In this document: positions 51,844-60,661 of the stretch, piece after piece
Layout of the letters: each line of letters opens with the position of its first letter
Numbering within the stretch: position 1 is the first letter of the stretch
DNA from: Saccharibacillus kuerlensis DSM 22868
Lineage (GTDB): Bacteria; Bacillota; Bacilli; Paenibacillales; Paenibacillaceae
Length of the DNA: 64,000 nucleotides
Assembly (NCBI RefSeq): GCF_000378145.1
Contig: NZ_KB899280.1
Span: forward strand, 186,001-250,000
Reading direction: 5' to 3'
Program-made: the position numbers and the translations under genes
Notes under the pieces: model-generated
What the model was told of the DNA's origin: nothing
What the model saw: only the letters and a program-made list of their open reading frames with translations
Database searches by the model: none

Positions 51844-52857
51844 CTAGTTAAACGTTACAAATCCCATCGCTTTTTGAGCTGCGCGCAGCGTTCTGCCCGC
51901 TTCTTCGGACGCTTTCTGCGCACCGCGCTTTAGAATTTCATCCAGTTCAGGCGAATTTACGACTTCGTGGAAGCGCTGCTGAATCGGCTCCAGCTTAGCG
52001 ATAACCACTTCCGCTAATTCTTTCTTAAACGCGCCGTATCCCTGCCCTTCAAACCGCTTCTCAACCGCTGCAGTCGTCTCACCGGCGAATACGGAATAGA
52101 TCTCAATCAGATTGCTGACGGCAGGTTTTTCTTCCCAGTCGTAGCGCACCTGTCCATCGGAGTCTGTAACCGCACGGGAGAACTTTTTGCGGATGACGGA
52201 CGGCTCGTCAAGCATCAAGATGTAGCTGGCTTTGTTTGGATTGCTTTTGCTCATCTTCTTGTGCGGATCGTCAAGACCCATTACGCGAGCGCCGATATCC
52301 TGAACGATCGCTTCCGGCACAGTGAATGTCTTCCCGAAGCGGGTGTTAAAACGGTTGGCCAGATCGCGAGTCAGTTCCAAATGCTGCGTCTGGTCTTCGC
52401 CCACCGGTACATGCGTCGCCTGATACAGCAAAATGTCCGATGCCATCAGTGCAGGATAGGTGAACAGTGCGGAGCTTACTCCTTCTTTACCGTCCGACTT
52501 CTCTTTGAACTGCGTCATTCGGTTTAATTCGCCGAAATGCGCCTGCGTCTCCATGATCCATCCCAGCTCAGCGTGCGCCGAGACTTGAGACTGTAGGAAA
52601 ATGGCGGACTTATCAGGATCGATACCTGCCGCTACGTAAAATGCTGCAATTTCTCTCGAACGCTGGTTCAGTTCTTTCGGGTCTTGGGCAACTGTAATCG
52701 CGTGAAGATCTGGAACGAAGAAGAAGCTTTCATACTCGTGCTGATATTTGACGAACTGACTCAGCGCGCCGAGATATCCTCCGATGTTCAAATCCCCACT
52801 CGGTTTAATTCCGGACAGAATGCGTTTCTTGCCTGTATTTTCGGTTGTACCGCTCAT
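51844..52857 (-). CDS. trpS: Tryptophanyl-tRNA synthetase
   Basis: Charges tRNA-Trp, 337 aa. SGIKPSGDLNIGGYLGALSQ carries the ATP-site (HIGH-equivalent) motif, with VPVGEDQTQHLELTRDLANR and KMSKS (DDPHKKMSKSNPNK). The ATG at 52857 is 8 nt after AAAGGAG; an ATG at 52863 is too close. It is controlled by the T-box leader upstream. Confidence 0.97.
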   Translation of the reverse strand: MSGTTENTGKKRILSGIKPSGDLNIGGYLGALSQFVKYQHEYESFFFVPDLHAITVAQDPKELNQRSREIAAFYVAAGIDPDKSAIFLQSQVSAHAELGWIMETQAHFGELNRMTQFKEKSDGKEGVSSALFTYPALMASDILLYQATHVPVGEDQTQHLELTRDLANRFNTRFGKTFTVPEAIVQDIGARVMGLDDPHKKMSKSNPNKASYILMLDEPSVIRKKFSRAVTDSDGQVRYDWEEKPAVSNLIEIYSVFAGETTAAVEKRFEGQGYGAFKKELAEVVIAKLEPIQQRFHEVVNSPELDEILKRGAQKASEEAGRTLRAAQKAMGFVTFN

Positions 52858-52908
52858 TACCATCTCTCCTTTTTGTTTGAAAATCAACAAAAACCTGCCG
52901 CCAAACGC

Positions 52909-53215
52909 AAAAAGAGCACATCATCCCCGTATAAGGGACGAAGTGCTCTGCTCCGCGGTACCACCCAAATTCGGCCGTGCGGCCGCCTCTTGGACCCGTC
53001 AAAACGACTAACGGGGCTCCCCGAGATAACGGAGGGATACCGTCGGCGCCTACTGACCGCTCATGCGGCGTTCGGACCGAAGCGAATGGACCCATTCACT
53101 GAACGCTGTCGTACCGGACCTCTCACCAATCGCCGGCTCGCTTTTTTCGATCGCCGGACTGACATGGGCACGACATGATCGATTCTTTAACGACATTTTA
53201 TTTCAGCTACTCTTT
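52909..53215 (-). promoter_or_regulatory. T-box riboswitch of trpS, Trp specifier
   Basis: Reverse strand. Conserved T-box TGGGTGGTACCGCG at 52955-52968. It is followed by terminator stem AGAGCAC-TTCGTCCC / GGGGATGATGTGCTCT (52912-52949 approximately) with TTTTT. Stem I begins near GGAAAGAGTAGC (53215) and carries AGCGAGCCGGCGATTGGTGA. The specifier loop reads GTGAATGGG, with UGG at 53092-53094, matching tryptophan. Uncharged tRNA-Trp should favour the antiterminator. Confidence 0.93.
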
Positions 53216-53382
53216 CCATTCCTGGCTTTTTTGTATGGGCAGTTGTTTGTCATTAGTTTAAAAGAAGCGCTAGAAAAAAGCAAGCGGACGCCAATGAGAT
53301 AGTCCATGTATTTTTGTTTACATAATATAATTATGGTAAACTAAAATTTCGGAGTAACGAAGCTGTCGCTGAAAAACGTTTC

Positions 53383-53913
53383 TTACAAAGTAATTTCTTT
53401 TTTCCAGGTCAACTCCTCTCCTGCTTCATTGCCGAACACAAGCACGATCTCTCCCTGCTCTCCCTGCATCGAATCGGGATAGATAAAACCGGAAAATTGG
53501 CCATCGCCGCTGATATAAAACCCTTCTTCGCCGGTTTGTCCATTCTGAACCGCCTCCAAAAGCGCAGTGGAGATTTGATTCTTGTCGGAGTTCCACTGCA
53601 TCTCCTGCAGTGAATAGCCTTCCGGCAGCTTGCGTACGCTAAAATCGAAGCTGCTGCCTTCAATCGGTTTCTCGGTCTGATCGATCACAACCAAAATTTC
53701 CGAATTCTCTGCAGCGGTCGGTTCATTTTCTGCAGGTTCTGCACTTTCGGCTTGCGTTTTATCGTCATCGACCCCTCCAAGCGGCGCCTGTTCCTGAGAA
53801 GCCGCTGCTCCATTTTCCGCTTGTGTCTCTTCTATCTGCTGTCCGCCGCAGGCGGCAAGCACTAATGCGGCGATCAGCAGCATAGAAACGGCGAAGCCTT
53901 GTTTCTTATTCAT
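53383..53913 (-). CDS. Acidic lipoprotein in a two-component operon
   Basis: 176 aa from ATG 53913, 8 nt after GGAGAG. Signal MNKKQGFAVSMLLIAALVLA then the lipobox AAC. After an acidic, Gln/Glu-rich linker (residues 22-75) comes a compact domain: ILVVIDQTEKPIEGSSFDFS, LPEGYSLQEMQWN, GEEGFYISGDGQFSGFIYPD, GEIVLVFGNEAGEELTW. Unrecognised. It overlaps the kinase gene by 8 bp, so it is likely an accessory sensor or a target of the same system. Confidence 0.75.
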   Translation of the reverse strand: MNKKQGFAVSMLLIAALVLAACGGQQIEETQAENGAAASQEQAPLGGVDDDKTQAESAEPAENEPTAAENSEILVVIDQTEKPIEGSSFDFSVRKLPEGYSLQEMQWNSDKNQISTALLEAVQNGQTGEEGFYISGDGQFSGFIYPDSMQGEQGEIVLVFGNEAGEELTWKKEITL

Positions 53914-55684
53914 CTTTATTTCTCTCCTCTTCTTCTGACGCAGCCTCTTCAAGAGTGAAGTGAAAAGCGACGCCTCTCTCTGTATTTTCCGCTCCATAAG
54001 GGCTGCCATGCAGCTCCAAAATATGACGCACAATAGCCAGACCCAGACCTGTTCCACCGGATTTACGGTCGCGAGAGCGTTCCGCCCGGTAGAACTGCTC
54101 CCAAATCAGCTCCAATTCCCGTTCGGGAATGGGCTCGCCGTCGTTTTCGATTCGCACGCTGACGGTACCGTTCGCTCCGCTCTTTATTTCGATACGAATT
54201 TCCCCGCCTTCCCGCGCATGACGTACGGCGTTGCTCAGCAGATTAAGCAGTACCTGTTCGATCCGGCGCGGGTCCGCAATGACGTACGGTGTCTGTTTTT
54301 CTTCGACAAGCGTCGCCCGCAGTCCTTTGCCCTCGATCTGCGCCGACAGCGCATCGAGAAGCGTGCGAATCTGCTGCGACAGCTGCATTTTTTCCGGCTT
54401 CAGCTTGATCGCTTTCGCTTCGAACCGAGACAGCTGCAGCATATCCAAAATGAGTGCATTCATCCGATCCGTCTCGCCGACGATCAGCTGCAAATAACGC
54501 TCTCGCTTGTCGGCAGCCACATCGTCCTGCAGTCCTTCCGCGAATCCTTTAACAATGCCGAGCGGTGTCTTCAGTTCGTGCGAGATGTTGGCAATTAGCT
54601 CTTTGCGAAGCTCTTCGGAGCGATTTTTCGCTTCCACTTCGCGGTTCAGCTCTTCGTTGGCCTGCGATAAATTACGCAGCGCGGCATCAAGATTATGTCC
54701 CAGCGTATCAAGATTTTGCGACAGCTCACCCAGTTCGTCGCTCGAGCGAATTGTCCGGCCCTCGTCGGGCGCAAAGTCCATCGATGCCATACGGGCGGAT
54801 GTCCGACTTAAACGGACAAGCGGACGAGACAGCAGGCGCGAATACAGCAGCGATAGGATCAGCAAAACGATTGCAGCTGCAGGAGCCAGGTAAATCACAT
54901 AGCGGCGCAGCATGTCGACCGCTTCTCCAACCGGTTGCAGCGATGCCAGCGCCAGGGCATAACCCCCTCCTCCTTCTCTGTCATTGCCGATCGGCACAGC
55001 AATTACCGCATAGGTCAGTCCGCTCCATTTATCTGTCCACTCGCTTCTTACGGTCTTACCGGAATTCAGCTGCGGCGCATACTGTTCCTGTCGCTGCCGC
55101 AGATCTACAAGCGCTTCGTCGATCAAGGCATTCGTATAAAAAGGATCGAGTGTCTGATTCGACGGCAGCAGCAGATCGGCGACCGTTCCGTCTACCCGGC
55201 TCAGTCCCTGCTCGGGCGACGGCGTATCCGGCTGTAATGTGGTCGGCTGCATGATCGTATCGTTCTGATCCATATAGATGCCGTCAACAGTCAGTGCATC
55301 GCCGCTCTGCAGACCGTCCGGCATCTCGTCTGCCATCGTACCCGCGGAAGACGGCAGCAGCGTCACTTCTTTTCCTCCGGGCGTTCGCAGCGTAATGAAA
55401 TACGGGTCGAGACTGCGCCGGGCGAAGTCTTTGTTCAGAACAGCAAATGCCGCGCGGTTCTTATTCGTGAATTCGCCCAACAGACGCGCAGAAGCCGCCG
55501 GGGAGCCGGCCGCTTCCGCATATTGATCTGCTGTTTGTTTCAAATCCCGTTCGATCTCCCGAATCTTCTCGTCTTGATAAAAAGACTGGAAAAATAAACT
55601 TTGAGCAAGCAGAAGCAGGAAGAGCATGCCCAGCATGACCGCCGAGGTGATCAGAAATAGCTTAAATGCAATCCCTCTCTTCAT
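53906..55684 (-). CDS. Sensor histidine kinase
   Basis: 592 aa. Membrane helix 1 (about 8-32), a large extracytoplasmic sensor (about 33-262), helix 2 (about 263-284), HAMP (about 285-337) and HisKA with phospho-acceptor His369 (NISHELKTPLG). The HATPase domain follows, with VLLNLLSNAVRHA and GTGLGLAIVRHIL. The ligand is unknown. It overlaps the response regulator gene by 4 bp and the lipoprotein gene by 8 bp, so the three are translated from one message. Confidence 0.94.
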   Translation of the reverse strand: MKRGIAFKLFLITSAVMLGMLFLLLLAQSLFFQSFYQDEKIREIERDLKQTADQYAEAAGSPAASARLLGEFTNKNRAAFAVLNKDFARRSLDPYFITLRTPGGKEVTLLPSSAGTMADEMPDGLQSGDALTVDGIYMDQNDTIMQPTTLQPDTPSPEQGLSRVDGTVADLLLPSNQTLDPFYTNALIDEALVDLRQRQEQYAPQLNSGKTVRSEWTDKWSGLTYAVIAVPIGNDREGGGGYALALASLQPVGEAVDMLRRYVIYLAPAAAIVLLILSLLYSRLLSRPLVRLSRTSARMASMDFAPDEGRTIRSSDELGELSQNLDTLGHNLDAALRNLSQANEELNREVEAKNRSEELRKELIANISHELKTPLGIVKGFAEGLQDDVAADKRERYLQLIVGETDRMNALILDMLQLSRFEAKAIKLKPEKMQLSQQIRTLLDALSAQIEGKGLRATLVEEKQTPYVIADPRRIEQVLLNLLSNAVRHAREGGEIRIEIKSGANGTVSVRIENDGEPIPERELELIWEQFYRAERSRDRKSGGTGLGLAIVRHILELHGSPYGAENTERGVAFHFTLEEAASEEEERNKDE

Positions 55685-56361
55685 GACTCTACCTCAAATT
55701 TATACCCCGTGCCGATCACAGTTCGAATATGCCGCCCTTCTTCACCCAGCTTAGCCCGAAGCTTTTTGATATGTGTATCTACTGCTCGCGGATCGCCGAA
55801 GTAGTCGATTCCCCATACGGCATTCAGAATCTCGTCGCGGTCCAGCACACCTGCGTAATGTCGAGTCAGCAGGATAAGCAGGTCGTACTCTTTTGGCGCG
55901 AGAGCAATACTATCTTCTCCGATCCGCACCGTATGCGAACGTTTGTCGATCGAAATTTGACCAAAAATCAGCAGATCGTCTTCGCGTCCCATATTTCCCT
56001 CCGCCCGTTTGAGCAGTGCAGCTGCACGGGCGACCAGTACCTTGGGACTGAACGGCTTGGTGACATACTCGTCCGCCCCCAGTTCGAAGCCCATAATTTG
56101 ATCGTCGTCGTCCGTTCGAGCAGTAATGATGATGATCGGCACGCCGGACTTTTTGCGCACGCGCCGGCAGACCGACCATCCGTCGATCTCCGGCATCATA
56201 ATGTCCAGCACAATCAACTCAACCTCATGCAGATCGAACAGTTCCAGCGCTTCGCGGCCGTTGTTGGCTTCGAGCACATGCCAGCCGTCTTTTTTGAAAT
56301 AATCAGTCATAAACTCGCGCATCAGCACGTCGTCTTCGACCAGCAGAATCGTTTTCTTCAT
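55681..56361 (-). CDS. OmpR/PhoB-family response regulator
   Basis: 226 aa from ATG 56361 after GGAGTG. Receiver domain with acidic pocket EDD (9-11), phospho-acceptor Asp53 (IVLDIMMPEIDG) and Lys of YVTKPFSPKV. The C-terminal winged helix (ALAPKEYDLLILLTRHYAGV, VDTHIKKLRAKLGEEG, GTGYKFE) is of OmpR type. Partner of the downstream histidine kinase. Confidence 0.95.
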   Translation of the reverse strand: MKKTILLVEDDVLMREFMTDYFKKDGWHVLEANNGREALELFDLHEVELIVLDIMMPEIDGWSVCRRVRKKSGVPIIIITARTDDDDQIMGFELGADEYVTKPFSPKVLVARAAALLKRAEGNMGREDDLLIFGQISIDKRSHTVRIGEDSIALAPKEYDLLILLTRHYAGVLDRDEILNAVWGIDYFGDPRAVDTHIKKLRAKLGEEGRHIRTVIGTGYKFEVES

Positions 56362-56436
56362 TATATACACTCCGTATCTCCGGATTCGCTGCACCGTTTA
56401 TGCTAACCGGAGAACGGTGCGGCTGTCAAAAACGTT

Positions 56437-56907
56437 TTACTTATTCACCCCATAAACGGCTATTTCACCGTTGAATTGGCTGATCCACAGCGCGCCGTCA
56501 CCGACCGAAACGCCTTTCCAGCTGACGAACAGATCGTCCTCAATCGCGTAACCTAGCGTTTTGCGAACTTTCGTTGTCATGATTGCATCATATTTGGCAA
56601 TAAAACGTTCCGGTGTCCAGAATTTATATGTTTTGCCGCCCGTATTGACATTGAGCGGATAATGCATCATCGACGCTACCGCTTTTTTGTCATTCTTTTT
56701 CACAGCCCGCTGCAGTTTCAAGAAGAAGTCATGGAACTCTGCCGGATTGTCGATCCCTGCTACTTCATAAGGGTTGTTTGCCTGCGAAGCGGAGATTATT
56801 GTCCGATTCGCAGAAGACGTCGCGTCGGCCTGCTTAGGCGCCGCCAAGGAAGAACCGGTAGCTGCTGCTGCGATGGCAAGACTCAAAATCAATTTGGATG
56901 TTTTCAT
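56437..56907 (-). CDS. Secreted hypothetical protein
   Basis: 156 aa. Sec signal peptide MKTSKLILSLAIAAAATGSS with cleavage near SLAA or ADA. The mature domain (FHDFFLKLQRAVKKNDKKAV, MHYPLNVNTGGKTYKFWTPE, KVRKTLGYAIEDDLFVSWKG, DGALWISQFNGEIAVYGVNK) resembles SnoaL/NTF2-like folds. Function unknown. The response regulator gene begins 75 bp downstream in the same direction. Confidence 0.7.
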   Translation of the reverse strand: MKTSKLILSLAIAAAATGSSLAAPKQADATSSANRTIISASQANNPYEVAGIDNPAEFHDFFLKLQRAVKKNDKKAVASMMHYPLNVNTGGKTYKFWTPERFIAKYDAIMTTKVRKTLGYAIEDDLFVSWKGVSVGDGALWISQFNGEIAVYGVNK

Positions 56908-56995
56908 AGTAGAAGGCCTCCTGTTTGGTTGGAATGTTCTCAGTATAGCGAGGCGATGTGTAGATCATGTGTACGGGAAGTGGAGAATAGCATCT

Positions 56996-57850
56996 TCAAC
57001 GAACGCTTATAAAACGCAAAAACTCTTTTACAGCCGGAGAAGATTCGTTCCCCCTGCTTATGCCTGCGTAGAGGCTTCGGGAGATTCGAGGGGTAAGCGG
57101 CAGCACTTTTACCCGATTGGATACCATGGACGCCGTTCCTTCGGGCACGATCGAGATACCAAGGCCTTGCGCAACCATTCCGATGACGGATAAAGAGTGT
57201 TTAAGCTCGTATTCGATGTTGGGAGAGATTCCATACTCGTTGAAAAGAGGCAAAAATACCTGTTCACAGCCGTCTAAAGGCAAAATGAAGGGTCGGGCAT
57301 CCAACTCCTCAATAAACAGTTTCCCTTCCTCGCGAGTCGGGAAATCCAAAGGAGCAACCGCGACGTAAGCGTCTTCGAAAAATAAACGCGAATCGAATTT
57401 CCGGTTGTTGTAAGGCAGAAAAACAAGATCGAAAGCTCCTGCAATCAAACCTTGCTCGATTTCGCCGTAGCCTCCGTCATGGATCGAAACAGAAATCCCC
57501 GGATACTGCTGACGAAACGATCGCAGCAAAGGCGGCAGCACCGTAGAAGTGACACTCGGAAATGAACCCAAGCGGATAGAACCCCGCTTCAATTCATGAC
57601 GCTCATCTACAAGCTGCTGGATATGCTCCTGTCGGGCAACAATGGTATGAATATGCGGGAGAAGCTCTTCTCCGATTTCCGTTAGCTCCAGTTTTCCGCC
57701 CCGATTGAGCAGCTGTACGCCTAATTCTTTTTCCAATGAACGGATTGAATGGCTCACCGCCGGCTGTGAGAGCGAGAGTTTATGGGCTGCCCTTGTAAAA
57801 CTTCCAGTCTCTATAACCGTTTGCAGCACCGTGTAGGCATGAACAGACAT
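56996..57850 (-). CDS. LysR-family transcriptional regulator
   Basis: 284 aa from ATG 57850, 8 nt after GGAGGGG. Helix-turn-helix YTVLQTVIETGSFTRAAHKL then SLSQPAVSHSIRSLEKELGV. The effector domain starts at RGSIRLGSFPSV. Divergent from the hydrolase gene at 57961 with 110 bp between; LysR proteins commonly regulate such divergent neighbours. The inducer is unknown. Confidence 0.93.
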   Translation of the reverse strand: MSVHAYTVLQTVIETGSFTRAAHKLSLSQPAVSHSIRSLEKELGVQLLNRGGKLELTEIGEELLPHIHTIVARQEHIQQLVDERHELKRGSIRLGSFPSVTSTVLPPLLRSFRQQYPGISVSIHDGGYGEIEQGLIAGAFDLVFLPYNNRKFDSRLFFEDAYVAVAPLDFPTREEGKLFIEELDARPFILPLDGCEQVFLPLFNEYGISPNIEYELKHSLSVIGMVAQGLGISIVPEGTASMVSNRVKVLPLTPRISRSLYAGISRGNESSPAVKEFLRFISVR

Positions 57851-57960
57851 TGAATCCCCTCCGTCATTCTTTTTATTTATATCAATCATACATAATATTC
57901 ATTTTACTAATAAGAAACTTCTCTGTAAAATTGCCTTATCCAAACTCAAGGAGGTACTCT

Positions 57961-58792
57961 ATGCGGGAATGGAATTCACACGAACGGTTTCAATCAAGCT
58001 GCGGAACGATAAATTACGGGGTTGAAGGCGAAGGCGAGGCTGTCGTGTTTGTACACGGTACCCCTTGGTCTTCTTATAATTGGCGGCATGTGATCAGAGA
58101 GTTGTCTTGCTGTTATAAAGTCTACTATTACGACCTGCTTGGATACGGTCAATCGGAGCAAATCGAAGGGCAGAATGTTTCTCTCGGCATTCAAAACAAC
58201 ATTTTGGACGAGCTTCTCGATCATTGGCAACTTCGGCGCCCCATCCTGATCGGACACGATTTTGGAGGGACAACTATTCTGCGAACCCATCTATTGAATG
58301 GCCGCGATGCGAAATGTATGATTCTGATTGATCCTGTAGCGACAAGCCCTTGGGGATCGCCGTTTTTCGCTCATGTCCGTGAATACGAGGAAGCTTTTGC
58401 GGGTGTCCCTTCCTCCATTCACAAAGCCATTGTATCCGCCTATGTCAGAGGCGCGCAATTTCATGCCATGAGCGACGAGACTCTGCTTGGAATCCTAAAA
58501 CCCTGGACAGGCGAACGAGGCCAGCGTGCTTTTTTACAGACAGATCGCTCAAGCCGACCAGATGTATACCAAAGAGATTGAATTGAGGTACGGAGAGATC
58601 GACCTTCCTGTGTTATTAATATGGGGAGAGAAGGACGAGTGGATTCCAATTGAAAAAGGAGCTGCTCTTCAGAGCCAAATTCCAGGAGCGATTCTGCAGA
58701 CCATACCGGAAGCGGGTCATCTTGTGCAGGAAGATGAACCTGCCGTCCTTCTTCAACAAATTTTTCGCTTTCTTCATTCTGTTAAAAGATAG
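57961..58792 (+). pseudogene. Alpha/beta hydrolase (haloalkane dehalogenase-like), single-base frameshift
   Basis: An excellent start (AAGGAGGTACTCT-ATG). The first frame gives oxyanion HGTPWSSYNW and nucleophile elbow GHDFGG (an Asp nucleophile as in haloalkane dehalogenases/epoxide hydrolases), up to GQRAF at 58530. It then runs out of homology and stops at 58581. The expected continuation YRQIAQADQMYTKEIELRYG, with LLIWGEKDEWIP and catalytic His in EAGHLVQEDEP, is in another frame up to 58792. Six T at 58530-58535 where five would keep the frame. About 275 aa when repaired. Confidence 0.9.
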
Positions 58793-58921
58793 TGAAGCGC
58801 TAGAATTACCATAATAATATTATGTAAACTAAAATCCAGTATAATGTTAAAAATGAATAATTTAGATGTTCATTATGATGAATAAGTGGGCGTAAAAAGA
58901 AATCTTGATCGATTTAAAACG

Positions 58922-58953
58922 AAACAGCGTATAATTTATATTATACGCTGTTT
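58922..58953. terminator. Bidirectional terminator
   Basis: AAACAGCGTATAA / TTATACGCTGTTT stem with an A+T loop, followed by TT on the forward strand; A-rich before it gives a T-run in reverse. Between the convergent hydrolase and S51-DUF1963 genes. Confidence 0.85.
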
Positions 58954-58976
58954 TTATATCGTGCTTTTTCATATCT

Positions 58977-60473
58977 CTACGTGTTCTGTACAATGCAAAT
59001 GACTCGATCAAATACCTGTTGTACTAGATCTTCTTCCCTTATCCAAAAGTAAATCCGTCCCGCGCCAACCCACTCGATATTCGCTGCTTCGTCACAATCG
59101 ATCTGAAGCAACAGTCTCCATTCAAGCGCGTCACGTGCAAAACGCTCCTCTTCCTCCGCACTGATACTCGTATCAAACGAACTCCATCGAAACATTTTCG
59201 CGCATTGAATCTGCATGTCGCCTTGGATCTGATCAGGATGACCTAACAAGCGATGAAGAGGGACATGATAGGTTTGGGGATCGTCCAAGTTTCCCTTAAA
59301 GATATTCCAGTAACGTTCGTATTCGATATGATCTCCGCCCCACCCGAGTCCTAAAGCTTCCAGATAAGCCGATTCAGATTCGGGTACACACAGGTCCGGA
59401 TTAAAAATAATCTTTGCCGGAGACAATACGACTTGCGGATCTGCCTGTAACAGCGACTCAGGTATAGAGAGGGTGCTCAACCACTTAAATGAAGAAGGAG
59501 GTGTATAGATGACTCGGCAGGTAGTCGGATCGCCATGGAAAGCGTAGTCTTCGTACATAGCCGCAGAAGCATAGAAAAAGGACAGCAACCCATCTTCAGG
59601 GAGTAGTAACCCATGACCCTCAGGAAGCTCCGATAAGTTGATTTGTGCAATAAATGTATAGGGACACTCATCCCATTCCGGCCAATCCGCGTCTCCCGGC
59701 AGGTCAGCTCCGCCGCCGACTCGGCTTGATCCGATCACTATTTCTGTATCTGACACAGCATGCAGCTTCATTTTCAATGAAGGAAACAGCAGCTTGGCGA
59801 TATCTGGTCGATACTTGGCAAGTCCTGCATCTTCAAGCTTACGCAGAATAAACTCAGGATCCAAACGCTGCTCAGGAGTCGGTCTTTCATAAACGTAAAA
59901 ATGATTATCTTCGATCTTGAGCAGCGGCTCCGGTCTTTCAATTGAAAATTCCAACAATTCGATCACAGACTCCCGTTCTTCATAACGATTGCTGTTCGGC
60001 AGCACGATCGCCTGCACAAGTTCGAGTCCGCTGAAGTCAGTCAGATTTGAAGAATTGCTTTCTGTATTCAATAGAAGGAAATGTTCAATTGTAGTCCCCA
60101 ACACGGCGGCTCCTGCACTGTGACCGATAATCAGATGTCCCTTTTGATGTAAGTCCTGCAAAATACGATCGGCTCCCGAATTCTTCAATTCGGCAAGCAG
60201 AATAAACGGATTTCCGCCATTCAAATAAATAATCGAATAATGTGCCAATTGCCCTGCCGGTTCGGTTGCGAGATCAAGGAAGTCGACAACAAAGTTCAAA
60301 CCTTCAAACATGTCACGGGTTTGTACCGTATGACCATTCCCGGCTGCATGTTCCGGATCGGCAGTAGTGATAATGACCGCTTTTCGCTCTAAACCTGACT
60401 CTTCAACGATTTGCATAAAACGCTTTTGCGCCTCTAACGAATACAAACCGCTGGAATGAAGTATGATTGGCAT
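58977..60473 (-). CDS. Peptidase S51-like domain fused to DUF1963 domain
   Basis: 498 aa from ATG 60473 after AGGAGAGG. Residues 1-200 look like peptidase family S51 (dipeptidase E/cyanophycinase, class I glutamine amidotransferase fold). They include YLNGGNPF and the nucleophile Ser119 in IIGHSAGAAVLG. Residues about 215-498 are DUF1963 (YwqG-like): VGGGADLPGDADWPEW, TFIAQINLSELPEGHG, LLSFFYASAA, LLGHPDQIQGDMQIQC, GRIYFWIREEDL. The two are normally separate proteins. No frameshift joins them, so it is a genuine fusion. Function unknown. Confidence 0.82.
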   Translation of the reverse strand: MPIILHSSGLYSLEAQKRFMQIVEESGLERKAVIITTADPEHAAGNGHTVQTRDMFEGLNFVVDFLDLATEPAGQLAHYSIIYLNGGNPFILLAELKNSGADRILQDLHQKGHLIIGHSAGAAVLGTTIEHFLLLNTESNSSNLTDFSGLELVQAIVLPNSNRYEERESVIELLEFSIERPEPLLKIEDNHFYVYERPTPEQRLDPEFILRKLEDAGLAKYRPDIAKLLFPSLKMKLHAVSDTEIVIGSSRVGGGADLPGDADWPEWDECPYTFIAQINLSELPEGHGLLLPEDGLLSFFYASAAMYEDYAFHGDPTTCRVIYTPPSSFKWLSTLSIPESLLQADPQVVLSPAKIIFNPDLCVPESESAYLEALGLGWGGDHIEYERYWNIFKGNLDDPQTYHVPLHRLLGHPDQIQGDMQIQCAKMFRWSSFDTSISAEEEERFARDALEWRLLLQIDCDEAANIEWVGAGRIYFWIREEDLVQQVFDRVICIVQNT

Positions 60474-60584
60474 AAAACCTCTCCTAAGCGTCATAATGTT
60501 AGTTATGTAAACAATGATTATTCTTCTTCCCAAATGTTCCCTCTGTTCCTATAAACGCAATCTCTGGTTCGTTCGTTACACACA

Positions 60585-60611
60585 AAAAAGCGAAGAGCCG
60601 CAGCCCTCCGC
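60585..60611 (-). terminator. Terminator of the sugar ABC transporter operon
   Basis: Reverse strand GCGGAGGGC-TGCG-GCTCTTCGC stem with two G-T pairs, then TTTTTTGTG, about 50 bp after the binding-protein stop. Confidence 0.8.
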
Positions 60612-60661
60612 CTGTAATCCTTTGTTTCAACCTATCTCCTGATAATGAATGGCCTACCGCT

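Noticed and set aside
54565-55254. Long forward frame (229 codons) opposite the histidine kinase
   Set aside because: It mirrors the kinase codons, is Arg/Ser/Ala-rich with no motif, and has no ribosome site.
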